From Candidatus Hepatincola sp. Av (GTDB taxonomy: Bacteria; Pseudomonadota; Alphaproteobacteria; WRAU01; Hepatincolaceae): a DNA stretch of 64,000 nt. Positions 19,177-27,739 of the stretch are shown in pieces. The notes below the pieces were generated by a model. That model saw only the letters and a list, made by a program, of their open reading frames with translations, had not been told where the DNA came from and did not search any database. The translations under genes were made by a program, and so were the position numbers. Positions within the stretch are counted from its first letter, which is position 1, and each line of letters starts with the position of its first letter. The stretch is taken from NCBI GenBank assembly GCA_023518375.1, contig CP068450.1:992001-1056000 (forward strand). Reading direction: 5' to 3'.

Positions 19177-20067
19177 TTAATCTAGTAAGGGGAATTTAGT
19201 TTTTATACCTAATGCCCATTTAGCATAATTGTAATCACCTTCTGGTAACTTTAATTGTTGTATTCTATATTCTAATATTAAAAAAGTATTATACCCTATA
19301 AAAATATTACTACCCGCAATAAAGTTGTTACCATGACCACTTTCATAAATTGGTATATTATACTTATTTGCATACACTACATCATACCGGTTATATATAG
19401 CATAACCCACATAAAAAGTCAAAAAGTCTTTCTTAATTAAATTATAAATAATATAAATATTTTCAGCATTATAAACTGGTGGTAATAACGAATAATTAGC
19501 CGAACAATCGTTTAATTCATCTATTAAATCATCATCTGTTCTTACTAGCTCTAAACGAATATCTATTTTATTTAAAAACTTAACTTTATAAAAAGGATTC
19601 ATTTCTACAAATAAGGCAAATTCATCTGCAAATGTATTATAGGCAAAAGCATCATCATTTAAAATAAAGTTGAATCCTATGGCAAGATCCAACTGCCCTG
19701 TACTTTTTAATTCCATTTTATTAGGATTAGTTTTGCCAAAATATATCATATCTGCCATATCATTAGCTAAATCTAAAGAATCATTATCTTCATAATAATT
19801 ATTTTCAATATGTATATTGTTCTTAGGTTTAGAATGGTAGTATTTATTACGATTAACCTTAGTTTTAACATTATATTGAACATCATTATAATTTTTAATA
19901 TGATAATTATTAGTATTTAAGGTAAAACTGTCATTAGCATCATCTAAACCATACAAGGTTACAGCCTTAGCTTTCCCCATAAAAATAGCAAAAATACAAC
20001 TTATACTAATAAAAAATAGCAGTAATAACTTCGTAAATTTTTGGAAAATACTTGTATAAAGACGCAT
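19177..20067 (-). CDS. Exported protein, probable outer-membrane barrel
   Basis: A 296-residue protein with a long basic/hydrophobic N-terminus (LLLLFFISISCIFAIFMGKAKA, cleavage near residue 35) and an Asn-rich linker (about 50-95; dense in N, Y, H, K). The last 180 residues carry alternating strand motifs such as FALFVEMNPFYKVKFLNKI and FIGYNTFLILEYRIQQLKL, ending in an aromatic-containing strand. The linker before the barrel is unusual among the barrels in this window. It probably shares a transcript with ppa. No function is assigned. Confidence 0.6.
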   Translation of the reverse strand: MRLYTSIFQKFTKLLLLFFISISCIFAIFMGKAKAVTLYGLDDANDSFTLNTNNYHIKNYNDVQYNVKTKVNRNKYYHSKPKNNIHIENNYYEDNDSLDLANDMADMIYFGKTNPNKMELKSTGQLDLAIGFNFILNDDAFAYNTFADEFALFVEMNPFYKVKFLNKIDIRLELVRTDDDLIDELNDCSANYSLLPPVYNAENIYIIYNLIKKDFLTFYVGYAIYNRYDVVYANKYNIPIYESGHGNNFIAGSNIFIGYNTFLILEYRIQQLKLPEGDYNYAKWALGIKTKFPLLD

Positions 20068-20182
20068 TTATGATTACAATTTAGAGTGTTTTATTGCAAA
20101 TGCAACTATATAAAATTATATTTTTACAACCTAATTAGGTGTAAAAAAGATAATAACATAAAAAGGTGTATATTTACAAATA

Positions 20183-20737
20183 ATGTTGAAACATTGTATT
20201 CTTTTTAGTACGTTTCTTTTGCTATCAGCTTGTGCTAATAATGCAGTACCTATCAATAATCAAAGGACTTTTCTATTAAATACTACGGTTGTTTCAAAGT
20301 CTCCTTTACCTAAAGAATATTTTATTAAAAACTACCATAAAGAAAGTATTGCTTTATATAAAGAAGAAAAACTAACTGAATTGCAAAACACCGTAAATGA
20401 CGATATTGCTACCGTTAGAACCTTTGAAAAAAGTGATGTTTTAAACTTATTTGGCACTCCTATTCTTATAAAAAATGAAGGTACCTCTGAAGTATGGCAA
20501 TACAAAACAACCAGTTGTATTTTAAATTTTATTTGGGTAGGTACTAATCCTATGGTTAATACTATAAAAACCTATAATAATTTTCAAGATGATGTCAATA
20601 CTGACCTCTGTTTAAAAGCTAATATTAACCATGCTACAGAGTTAGAAGCAAATGCTAATAAAAATAAAGAAGTAATTAATGCTAAAAAAGAACTACCACC
20701 TGAGTCTAAGGCAAAAACAACCACCACAAGTTCTTAA
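20183..20737 (+). CDS. Small lipoprotein
   Basis: A 184-residue protein with a clear lipobox: LFSTFLLLSAC, with Cys17 as the lipidated residue. The mature part includes a segment, FEKSDVLNLFGTPILIKNEG followed by EVWQYKTTSC, that resembles SmpA/OmlA (BamE)-type repeats, where a G-x-P motif starts the domain. The C-terminal 45 residues are Lys/Ala/Thr-rich and probably disordered. It is the only plus-strand gene between the left edge and oriC, so it runs against the local strand bias. The BamE-like relation is inferred from motif shape only. Confidence 0.6.
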   Translation: MLKHCILFSTFLLLSACANNAVPINNQRTFLLNTTVVSKSPLPKEYFIKNYHKESIALYKEEKLTELQNTVNDDIATVRTFEKSDVLNLFGTPILIKNEGTSEVWQYKTTSCILNFIWVGTNPMVNTIKTYNNFQDDVNTDLCLKANINHATELEANANKNKEVINAKKELPPESKAKTTTTSS

Positions 20738-21121
20738 TTTAATACAACTAATTATATTTAAAAACTCACTTTGTTGATAGTTGTAATACTTATATTTATA
20801 CTACAGTTAGTAGTGCAAAGAGCAAGGATATAATAGCAAAATACACTTTGTAAGAATGTAGGGGAATAGTAACTTTTCTTACGAATTCCTATTTTTTTGT
20901 TAAAAATAAAATACGCGAAATCTAAACAAGGAGAAGTTCGTTAAAATAATCTATAAGCCTAAAAAATAAGCACTTTAAACCATACTTAAAGATTATATAC
21001 AAAATAGTAATAACTACGCAATAATTTGCGTATAAGGACACATTTAATGGCAATAATTGTTAGTGGACTATTGCTATTTAATCTTTGCCACTACAAGTAA
21101 CAACCTAATAATTAATAGGTT
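20738..21121. other. Intergenic region between convergent genes with small hairpins
   Basis: A 384-base gap between the lipoprotein gene and the convergent smr-like gene. It holds a perfect 7-bp hairpin TACGCAA-TAAT-TTGCGTA at 21015-21032 and a second one, AACCTA-(8)-TAGGTT, at 21102-21121 followed by TTATTTTTTT on the plus strand. The second could be a weak terminator for the lipoprotein transcript. No tRNA or known small RNA was recognised. Confidence 0.45.
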
Positions 21122-21769
21122 TTATTTTTTTCTTAAAAAAATATAAAAAGCTCCATAACTACCGGTAGAATCATAAACAGGGCTATAGGATAAAACATAA
21201 GGTTTTAGTTTTTCATCAGTTAACCACTGTAACAAGGCCGACCGTAAAATTCCTTTTTCACCCTTAGAATTATTACCTTTGCCGGTAATAATTTGTACTA
21301 ACTTATAGTTATTATTAACTGCCATAATAATAAATTCATAAAAGTAATTTTTAGCATCATTTACTGTATAACTATGGAGATCTAAAGTTTTATTAATAAC
21401 TATTTTGTTAGTTTTAATTTTTCTTAAATCTTTTTTATTAGCAATTTGAATATTGTAATTAGTAAAATTACTAGTTTTACTCCAATCTTCTTCCTTTGAT
21501 AATGGTAATACTAATGGTTTTTCTTTAGTTGGAGGTACAATATTATTAAATTTAGCTGGTAAGGGCTTAAAATTTTTAGTAATTTTTTGCCAAAGTGTAG
21601 ATTCACTCTTAGCTATTAATTTTTTAGGATCTTTTTTAGGAGCTTGTTTAGAGTTTTTCTTAGAATTAAGATGAGGTTTTAAAGGTTTAAATTTTTTTAA
21701 TTCTTGTTGCCAATGGTTATCAACCTCTGTAAATTCATCATTTAATGTTTTTTTACTTTTTGTAGGCAT
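21122..21769 (-). CDS. Smr/MutS2-type domain protein
   Basis: A 215-residue protein. The N-terminal half is Lys-rich and disordered; the C-terminal 90 residues form an Smr domain with the LDLHSYTVNDAKNYFYEF motif and the ITGKGNNSKGEKGILR loop (family LDLHG and TGKG). Smr domains nick or cleave nucleic acids. A stand-alone Smr gene near tim44-like and mltA is a conserved feature of the alphaproteobacterial origin region; mltA is absent here. The LDLHS spelling (Ser instead of Gly) is a mild deviation. Confidence 0.85.
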   Translation of the reverse strand: MPTKSKKTLNDEFTEVDNHWQQELKKFKPLKPHLNSKKNSKQAPKKDPKKLIAKSESTLWQKITKNFKPLPAKFNNIVPPTKEKPLVLPLSKEEDWSKTSNFTNYNIQIANKKDLRKIKTNKIVINKTLDLHSYTVNDAKNYFYEFIIMAVNNNYKLVQIITGKGNNSKGEKGILRSALLQWLTDEKLKPYVLSYSPVYDSTGSYGAFYIFLRKK

Positions 21770-21800
21770 AACTTTTCAAGAAAAAAATTTATAATAACTA

Positions 21801-22463
21801 CTAATTAAAAATTTTTACTAATTGCCAAATAGATTTATTCTCTTTAGTATTTTTATAAAAAACCCAAGATTCATTAATCATCTTAGCTTTGGCTTCAGCT
21901 ATATTGGCACTAGTATTATCTTCTGCTACTATTTCCCTAATTTGTTCACTTACAAACTTAACTGTAATATAAACATTATTATTTTCTATTTTAGCAGCAA
22001 TAATATCCGTAATTAAAAAAGATTTAAAAAGAAATAGAATTTTTTCCCCTCTTGATTTTCTACTAGCTATATTTTCAGCAAAAACTTCATAAACCTTAGG
22101 GCTTACTAAAGGTTCAATACTAGATAAGTCATCATTAATAAAAGCGTTAATAATTAATAAAAAGGCTTTTTTTGCAGATAATAAAAACTTTTCTGTACTA
22201 AAATTTGCATCTAAATTAGGAATTAATAATAAAGTATGAGCCAAACTACCAACAGGATACTCTATCGTATTTTTTACAACCTCTTTCGGTAATACTTTTG
22301 GTTTTAATTCAGGCATTATTCCACCTTGTTCTTGTTTTTTTAAGTGTTCCTCTTTGGTGTATCCTATATTTTTGCCTAATAAACGTCTTAGCATAAAAAA
22401 TAGAAAAATAGCTAATACAGCTAAGATAATAATATCTATATAATTTAACAATTCTTTCAACAT
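21801..22463 (-). CDS. Tim44/TimA-like membrane-associated protein
   Basis: A 220-residue protein with one N-terminal membrane helix (about 8-27), a charged linker and a C-terminal Tim44-like domain (PEVYEVFAENIASRKSRGEK then VYITVKFVSEQIREIV). Alphaproteobacterial Tim44 homologues sit next to secB and dnaQ and are thought to be ancestral to the mitochondrial import factor; their bacterial role is not settled. secB, normally between this gene and dnaQ, is absent from this window. Confidence 0.83.
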   Translation of the reverse strand: MLKELLNYIDIIILAVLAIFLFFMLRRLLGKNIGYTKEEHLKKQEQGGIMPELKPKVLPKEVVKNTIEYPVGSLAHTLLLIPNLDANFSTEKFLLSAKKAFLLIINAFINDDLSSIEPLVSPKVYEVFAENIASRKSRGEKILFLFKSFLITDIIAAKIENNNVYITVKFVSEQIREIVAEDNTSANIAEAKAKMINESWVFYKNTKENKSIWQLVKIFN

Positions 22464-22537
22464 TTGTCCTCTTTTTAATCTATATAACTCTAAAAATAAG
22501 AGCTATAATTCAATTACTTATATATTTATGTAGTTTA

Positions 22538-23236
22538 TTAAAGTTTAGTTGTCCATAAATGGTTACTAATATTTTCCACTAAAAATTGCCAATGCCTTTG
22601 TTTTTCACTTTCACTTAAAGTATATTTTCTTAAGGTAAAGTAGGAAGCATCGTATTTTATTACATAATTTGTTGATCCATTAATAGAACTATTTACTAAG
22701 TGTTGTTCTTCATCAAACAAATGTTCTTTACTTACTAGCCTTAAGTAAACTTTACCAAGTAGCATGGTATCTATTAAAGCACCATGATACTCTGCCCTTG
22801 CTTTTAGGTCTATATTAAACCTATTACACAGGTGGTCTAAAGTATTTTTTTGGTCTGGGAATTTTTTTCTGGCTAGCACTAATGTATCTATATACCTTTC
22901 CTTAGAAAAAATTTCTTTGCCACATCTCATAAGTTCAGCATTGACAAAACCTCTATCAAACTCTGCATTATGAGCTATTATAGTAGAATCTCCAATAAAA
23001 GTTAGTAAATCTTCAACTATATGTTCAAAAACAGGGCAATCTTGTACTTTTCCATTGGTAATGCCATGAACTTTAGTTGCTTCAAAGGGAATTTCTCGTT
23101 CGGGATTCAAATAAAAGTGAAACTCTTTGCCAAAATTATCATCTAGTAATTCTATACAAGCTATTTCTACAATTTTATCTGATCCATTTGCATTTAAACC
23201 GGTAGTTTCAACATCTAATAAAATTTTTCTACTCAT
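22538..23236 (-). CDS. dnaQ: DNA polymerase III epsilon subunit (3'-5' proofreading exonuclease)
   Basis: A DEDDh exonuclease that proofreads for the replicative polymerase. The 232-residue protein has ExoI DVETTGL (Asp8, Glu10), ExoII HNAEFDRGFVNAEL near 96-109, and ExoIII with HGALIDTMLL near 150 (His and Asp present). The C-terminal tail that binds the alpha subunit is short. The start overlaps the coaE stop by four bases (ATGA), which shows TGA working as a stop in this genome. Confidence 0.95.
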   Translation of the reverse strand: MSRKILLDVETTGLNANGSDKIVEIACIELLDDNFGKEFHFYLNPEREIPFEATKVHGITNGKVQDCPVFEHIVEDLLTFIGDSTIIAHNAEFDRGFVNAELMRCGKEIFSKERYIDTLVLARKKFPDQKNTLDHLCNRFNIDLKARAEYHGALIDTMLLGKVYLRLVSKEHLFDEEQHLVNSSINGSTNYVIKYDASYFTLRKYTLSESEKQRHWQFLVENISNHLWTTKL

Positions 23237-23817
23237 GATAAACTTTCTATAATTTTATTTACATTATTTTCTATTGTTGCTAAATCTTCATCCGTATTTA
23301 TGATGTAATTAGCTAATTTCATTTTATATTTAATATTTCCTTGTTTTTTCATAATTTCTGTTAACATTCGTTCATTCATACCTTCTCTGGCTAAAACTCT
23401 AGCTTTTTGTGTTTCTGCTGAACAAATAGTAACAATAATTTTATGGCAAACCTTATTTAAACCTGTTTCAAATAATAAAGGGACCTCTAAGGCAATAAAT
23501 TTTTTTCTAAAAAGTTTATTAAAAAAAATTATGCTATTAATTTTTTTTAAAACATAAGGGTGGTAAATATCTTCAAGGGTTTTAATATTTACCCGATAAT
23601 TACTAAAAATAATTTCTCGTAATTTTGGAATATCTAAACCACCATTAGAACTTTTAGCTTTAGGAAATTGTTGTAAAATTATATTTATAATTTTTTTACT
23701 TTTACTTAGCTCTTTCACATAATCATCACTATTAAAAACATACATACTTTTTTTTAAAAAGTTAGAAACTGTTGTTTTACCAGATCCTATATTTCCTGTA
23801 ATTCCTATAATAATCAT
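23233..23817 (-). CDS. coaE: Dephospho-CoA kinase
   Basis: The last step of coenzyme A synthesis: phosphorylation of the 3'-hydroxyl of dephospho-CoA. The 194-residue P-loop kinase has Walker A GNIGSGKTTV at 8-17, the DDYVKEL acceptor-binding region, and the lid with VLAREGMNERM. It sits in the conserved aroE-coaE-dnaQ block and overlaps dnaQ by four bases. Confidence 0.95.
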   Translation of the reverse strand: MIIIGITGNIGSGKTTVSNFLKKSMYVFNSDDYVKELSKSKKIINIILQQFPKAKSSNGGLDIPKLREIIFSNYRVNIKTLEDIYHPYVLKKINSIIFFNKLFRKKFIALEVPLLFETGLNKVCHKIIVTICSAETQKARVLAREGMNERMLTEIMKKQGNIKYKMKLANYIINTDEDLATIENNVNKIIESLS

Positions 23818-23837
23818 AATTTGTTAATTTTTAGTTG

Positions 23838-24614
23838 CTAATTTGTAAAATATTTTATTAGATTGTCGTTTATAATAGGCTTTTGATTAAACCATATTTT
23901 AAAGTTATAAGCAGCCTGACTTAATAGCATATATATGCCATTAAATACTTGTAAATCATTTTTTATGTATTCATTATTATTATAATTTAAATTATAAATA
24001 ATGGTATCTTTTTTTATCCTAAGATCTACCTTTTTAAAAAGTTCATCTAGCCTTAGGGTAGTAGCATTAAAGATAACATCAACCTCATTTTTAAAGTTAG
24101 TATTATATATTTTAATATTAGGAAAAAGTTCTTTAGTTTTTGCTAAATTGTCTACTGACCTATTATAAATATAAATAGAAGAGTTTAATTTTAAGGTATT
24201 AAGAGCATAAATTAAAGATTTAGCGGCTCCTCCTGCTCCAAAAATTAATATAGTTTTATTACTAAGGTTTAAGTTATAGTAAGAAAAGCTATCAATTAAT
24301 CCAAGATAGTCGGTATTATAGCCAATAATTTCATGATTTGTAAAATGTATAGTATTAACAGCTCCTATTGTTTGTACTGCAGGATATTTTTCAGTTAAAA
24401 AAGGTAATAAAACTTCTTTAAATGGCTTAGTAATGTTACAACCATTAAATTTATTTTGAATATTTTCAGTAAAAAATTCTTTAGAAAAAGTATCTAAGGA
24501 AATATCCATTAAAATATATGTTGCCTTAATACCATACATTTTAAACCAATAATTATAAATTTTAGGTGATAAAGAATAAGATATTCCATTACCAATTAAA
24601 GCGAATTTAAACAT
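23838..24614 (-). CDS. aroE: Shikimate dehydrogenase
   Basis: An NADP-dependent enzyme that reduces 3-dehydroshikimate in the chorismate pathway. The 258-residue protein carries the substrate motifs GISYSLSPKIYN (residues 10-21) and NITKPFKE (about 60-67; catalytic Lys present), and the dinucleotide loop FGAGGAAKSL near 125. Aromatic synthesis is often lost in intracellular bacteria, so the other aro genes should be checked. It is the first gene left of the probable oriC and reads away from it. Confidence 0.92.
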   Translation of the reverse strand: MFKFALIGNGISYSLSPKIYNYWFKMYGIKATYILMDISLDTFSKEFFTENIQNKFNGCNITKPFKEVLLPFLTEKYPAVQTIGAVNTIHFTNHEIIGYNTDYLGLIDSFSYYNLNLSNKTILIFGAGGAAKSLIYALNTLKLNSSIYIYNRSVDNLAKTKELFPNIKIYNTNFKNEVDVIFNATTLRLDELFKKVDLRIKKDTIIYNLNYNNNEYIKNDLQVFNGIYMLLSQAAYNFKIWFNQKPIINDNLIKYFTN

Positions 24615-24997
24615 CTTGTTAATAAACTGTTAAATAACATGTTAATAAATTGTTAGTATTTTTTTTAGGGATTTTATCCACATTTTATCCACAAAAATTA
24701 CCTATTTTCTTACACAATTGGAAAAAATATCCACAAATTGTGGAAAAAGTAAAAAAAAACTTGTAAAAATATAGTTTACAAGCTATATAAAATATGTGTA
24801 TAACTTGTGTAATATATTTTATAAAGTAATTCCACATAGCTTACAAATACTACTACATAATTAATTATATATAAATATTATTTTAAATATTTGATTTTAA
24901 TAAATAATTTGTATATCTTTTATAAGGGTATACAAAATCTTTAGTAAAATCCAAAAATCAAAAATTACACATTATTTTTTTCAAAGGTTATAAATAA
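24615..24997. other. Probable chromosomal replication origin (oriC)
   Basis: A 383-base region between divergent aroE and rho. Four sites fit the DnaA consensus TTWTNCACA exactly: TTATCCACA at 24674-24682 and 24685-24693 (plus strand), and on the minus strand TTTTCCACA at 24739-24747 and TTATACACA at 24795-24803. A near match, ATATCCACA, is at 24727-24735. They are followed by a very AT-rich stretch (about 24850-24930) that could be the unwinding element. Two CtrA-like sites lie at the aroE end. In Caulobacter the origin lies between hemE and the ppsR-maf-aroE-coaE-dnaQ block, with rho, mnmE, gidA, gidB and parAB on the other side; here hemE, ppsR and maf are missing but the position is the same. 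Coding strand flips here. Confidence 0.85.
24619..24656. promoter_or_regulatory. Tandem CtrA-like sites at the edge of oriC
   Basis: A perfect TTAA-N7-TTAA (24619-24633) and a near-perfect TTAA-N7-TTAG (24642-24656), 23 bases apart and nearly identical to each other, lie between aroE and the DnaA boxes. CtrA of alphaproteobacteria binds TTAA-N7-TTAA and represses initiation at the Caulobacter origin. In an AT-rich genome such sites occur by chance, so the support is the tandem repeat and the location. Confidence 0.45.
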
Positions 24998-26281
24998 ATG
25001 GATATTGATGTTAATAATTTAACAAGTCTAAACGACTTAAAATCTAAGCCCTTAAAGTCTTTAATTACTTTTGCTGGTACTTTAGAGATTGAAAATGGAA
25101 CGGACTTAAAAAAACAAGATTTAATATTTGCTATTTTAAAGAAATTAGCAGAAAGAAACATTCCTATTAATGGGCATGGAGTTTTAGAAGTATTACAAGA
25201 TGGCTACGGCTTCTTAAGATCTGCTGAAATGAATTATCTACCTGGTTTAGATGATATATACGTTTCTCCTAACCAAATTAGGAAACTTGGTATTAAAACA
25301 GGTGATACCGTTGAAGGTGAGATCCGAGCTCCTAAAGAAAGTGAAAAATACTTTGCTTTATTAAAGGTTAGTAAAGTTAATTTTAAAGAGAATACTAGTA
25401 ATTTAAAGCAAAGAGTAAATTTTGATAATTTAACTCCTCTATATCCTCAAGAACGTTTAACTATGGAAATGAAAAACGTTCAAAGCAAAGATTTTACTCC
25501 AAGAATTTTAGATCTGCTAACTCCAATTGGTAAAGGGCAAAGAGCTTTAATTGTAGCACCACCAAGAACAGGTAAAACTGTAATGTTACAAAACATAGCT
25601 AATTCTATTGCTACTAATTATCCTGAATGTTATTTAATGGTTCTTTTAATAGATGAAAGGCCAGAAGAAGTAACAGATATGATAAGGTCGGTTAAAGGAG
25701 AAGTAATAAGTTCAACCTTTGATGAACCAGCATCTAGGCATATTCAAGTTTCGGAAATGGTTTTAGAAAAAGCAAAACGTTTAGTGGAAGATAAACAAGA
25801 TGTAGTAATTTTACTAGATTCCATCACTCGGTTAGCCCGAGCCTATAACACTGTGATTCCATCTTCTGGGAAGGTGTTAACAGGTGGGGTAGATGCCAAT
25901 GCTTTACAACGTCCTAAAAGGCTTTTTGGGGCTGCTAGAAATATTGAAGAAGGTGGTTCTTTAACTATTATTTCTACTGTATTAGTAGAAACAGGTTCAA
26001 GAATGGACGATGTTATCTTTGAAGAATTTAAAGGTACAGGTAATGCCGAGATTATTTTAGATAGAAAAAATGCCGATAAAAGAGTCTTTCCAAGTATTGA
26101 TGTTGCTAAATCTGGTACTAGAAAAGAAGAGTTATTAGTAGATTCCCAAACATTATCTAGAATGTGGGTTTTAAGAAAAATTTTAATGCAAATGGGAACT
26201 TCGGATTCCATTGAATTTTTATTAGATAAAATGAGAGTTTATAAAACTAATCAAGACTTTTTCCAAAACATGAATTCATAA
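24998..26281 (+). CDS. rho: Transcription termination factor Rho
   Basis: A hexameric RNA-dependent ATPase/helicase that ends transcription. The 427-residue protein has an N-terminal Rho-N domain, an RNA-binding cold-shock-like domain ([16 protein letters not shown]) and the RecA-type motor with Walker [12 protein letters not shown] near 190 and [14 protein letters not shown]-loop and R-loop regions are intact. AAAGG lies upstream of the ATG. rho next to mnmE is an alphaproteobacterial origin-proximal order. With few intrinsic terminators visible in this AT-rich genome, Rho may carry much of the termination. Confidence 0.97.
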   Translation: MDIDVNNLTSLNDLKSKPLKSLITFAGTLEIENGTDLKKQDLIFAILKKLAERNIPINGHGVLEVLQDGYGFLRSAEMNYLPGLDDIYVSPNQIRKLGIKTGDTVEGEIRAPKESEKYFALLKVSKVNFKENTSNLKQRVNFDNLTPLYPQERLTMEMKNVQSKDFTPRILDLLTPIGKGQRALIVAPPRTGKTVMLQNIANSIATNYPECYLMVLLIDERPEEVTDMIRSVKGEVISSTFDEPASRHIQVSEMVLEKAKRLVEDKQDVVILLDSITRLARAYNTVIPSSGKVLTGGVDANALQRPKRLFGAARNIEEGGSLTIISTVLVETGSRMDDVIFEEFKGTGNAEIILDRKNADKRVFPSIDVAKSGTRKEELLVDSQTLSRMWVLRKILMQMGTSDSIEFLLDKMRVYKTNQDFFQNMNS

Positions 26282-26310
26282 ATATGAACTAATAAATTGC
26301 TAACATAATT

Positions 26311-27639
26311 ATGCCAAATAAAACAATTTATGCTTTGTCTACACCTTTTGTGAAGTCGGCTATTGCTATTATCAGAGTATCTGGCTCCAATGCTAAAGTT
26401 AGTTTAGAAAGTTTATGCCCAAGCGTGAATTTTATTCATGGTAAGGCTATGGTTACAGATTTGTTAGATTCTCAAGGTAACATGTTAGATAACGCTATGG
26501 TACTCTTTTTTGAAAAAGGGCATAGTTATACCTGTGAAGATTTAGTAGAGTATCATGTGCATGGTTCTATTGCTGTTATTAAAGATGTTCTAGCTGAATT
26601 AAGTAAATTTAATGGCTATAGAATGGCAGAAGCTGGCGAGTTTACTAAAAGAGCTTTAGAAAATGGTAAGTTAAACTTACAACAAGTAGAAGGCATTGTA
26701 GATTTAATTGAAGCTAGAACCTCAAAGCAAAGGGAGCAATCTTTAAAAGAGTTAAAAGGTGAAACTTATAAGAGTTATCTTTTTTGGTATGAAAGTATTA
26801 AAGAAATTTTAGCTTTTTGCGAGGCTACCCTAGATTTTTCCGACCAAGAATTAGATGATAATCTATTAACATCTTTAAAAGATAGGCTTTTGAATATACA
26901 TCAAGATATGGAAGCCGAACTGGTTAAAAGTTCTAATATTCAAAAGTTAAAAACTGGTATATCATTAGCCATTTTAGGCATTCCTAATGTAGGTAAATCT
27001 AGTTTAATTAATAGTTTAGCTAATAAAGAAGTTGCTATTGTATCAGAAATAGCTGGTACCACCCGTGATATTATAGAAACATTTTTAGATATTCAAGGTT
27101 TTCCTGTAAGTATTGCCGATACCGCAGGCATTAGAGCAACTAACAATAAAATTGAATTAATTGGCGTTAACAAGGCTTTAGCTAAAGCTAAAAGTACCGA
27201 CCTTAAAATTATTATGTTTAGTGCAGAAGATTTTCAAAATAGCTATGTAGCTATGGAAAATATGATAGATGATGATTCTCTGTTAATTGTAAATAAAATA
27301 GATCTTAACACTAAATTACAATTACCTTCAAAGCATAAGTTTCATTTAATTTCTGTAAAAACTAAAGCAGGAATTCAAGAATTACAACAAATTTTAGCTG
27401 AAAAGTTAGCAGAACTAACTTTAATTACTGAAAATCCTATTATTACCCAACAAAGGCATATAGAGCTTATCACAGGTACTAAACAAGAGCTACAACAAGC
27501 CATAACTAATTTTGATGATCCTATTATTGTGGCTCATCATTTACATAGTGCTTTAGTTTATTTAGGTAAGATTTTTGGTAAAGTAGATATAGAAGAAATC
27601 CTCGGGCTAATTTTTAGCAATATGTGTATTGGAAAATAG
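26311..27639 (+). CDS. mnmE: tRNA modification GTPase MnmE (TrmE)
   Basis: With MnmG it modifies the wobble uridine (cmnm5U/nm5U) of several tRNAs. The 442-residue protein has an N-terminal folate-binding domain, a helical domain and an inserted G domain: G1 GIPNVGKSS near 225, G3 DTAGIR near 271, G4 NKID near 327. It ends in the catalytic CIGK motif at the very C-terminus. The partner mnmG is 4 kb downstream, separated by an inserted glycosyltransferase cluster. Confidence 0.97.
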   Translation: MPNKTIYALSTPFVKSAIAIIRVSGSNAKVSLESLCPSVNFIHGKAMVTDLLDSQGNMLDNAMVLFFEKGHSYTCEDLVEYHVHGSIAVIKDVLAELSKFNGYRMAEAGEFTKRALENGKLNLQQVEGIVDLIEARTSKQREQSLKELKGETYKSYLFWYESIKEILAFCEATLDFSDQELDDNLLTSLKDRLLNIHQDMEAELVKSSNIQKLKTGISLAILGIPNVGKSSLINSLANKEVAIVSEIAGTTRDIIETFLDIQGFPVSIADTAGIRATNNKIELIGVNKALAKAKSTDLKIIMFSAEDFQNSYVAMENMIDDDSLLIVNKIDLNTKLQLPSKHKFHLISVKTKAGIQELQQILAEKLAELTLITENPIITQQRHIELITGTKQELQQAITNFDDPIIVAHHLHSALVYLGKIFGKVDIEEILGLIFSNMCIGK

Positions 27640-27739
27640 TATTTTTCTTTGAATAAAAGAAACTTCTAAACATTAATTTTTCTAGTAAAATAAATAAGAT
27701 ATATAGTATAATATAAAATATTTATATAAATATTTTAAA

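Noticed and set aside
20738-21121. tRNA or tmRNA gene in this hairpin-rich gap
   Set aside because: No T-loop (GGTTCRANNCC-like) or acceptor-stem pairing was found. The other long gaps were also read for tRNAs without success.
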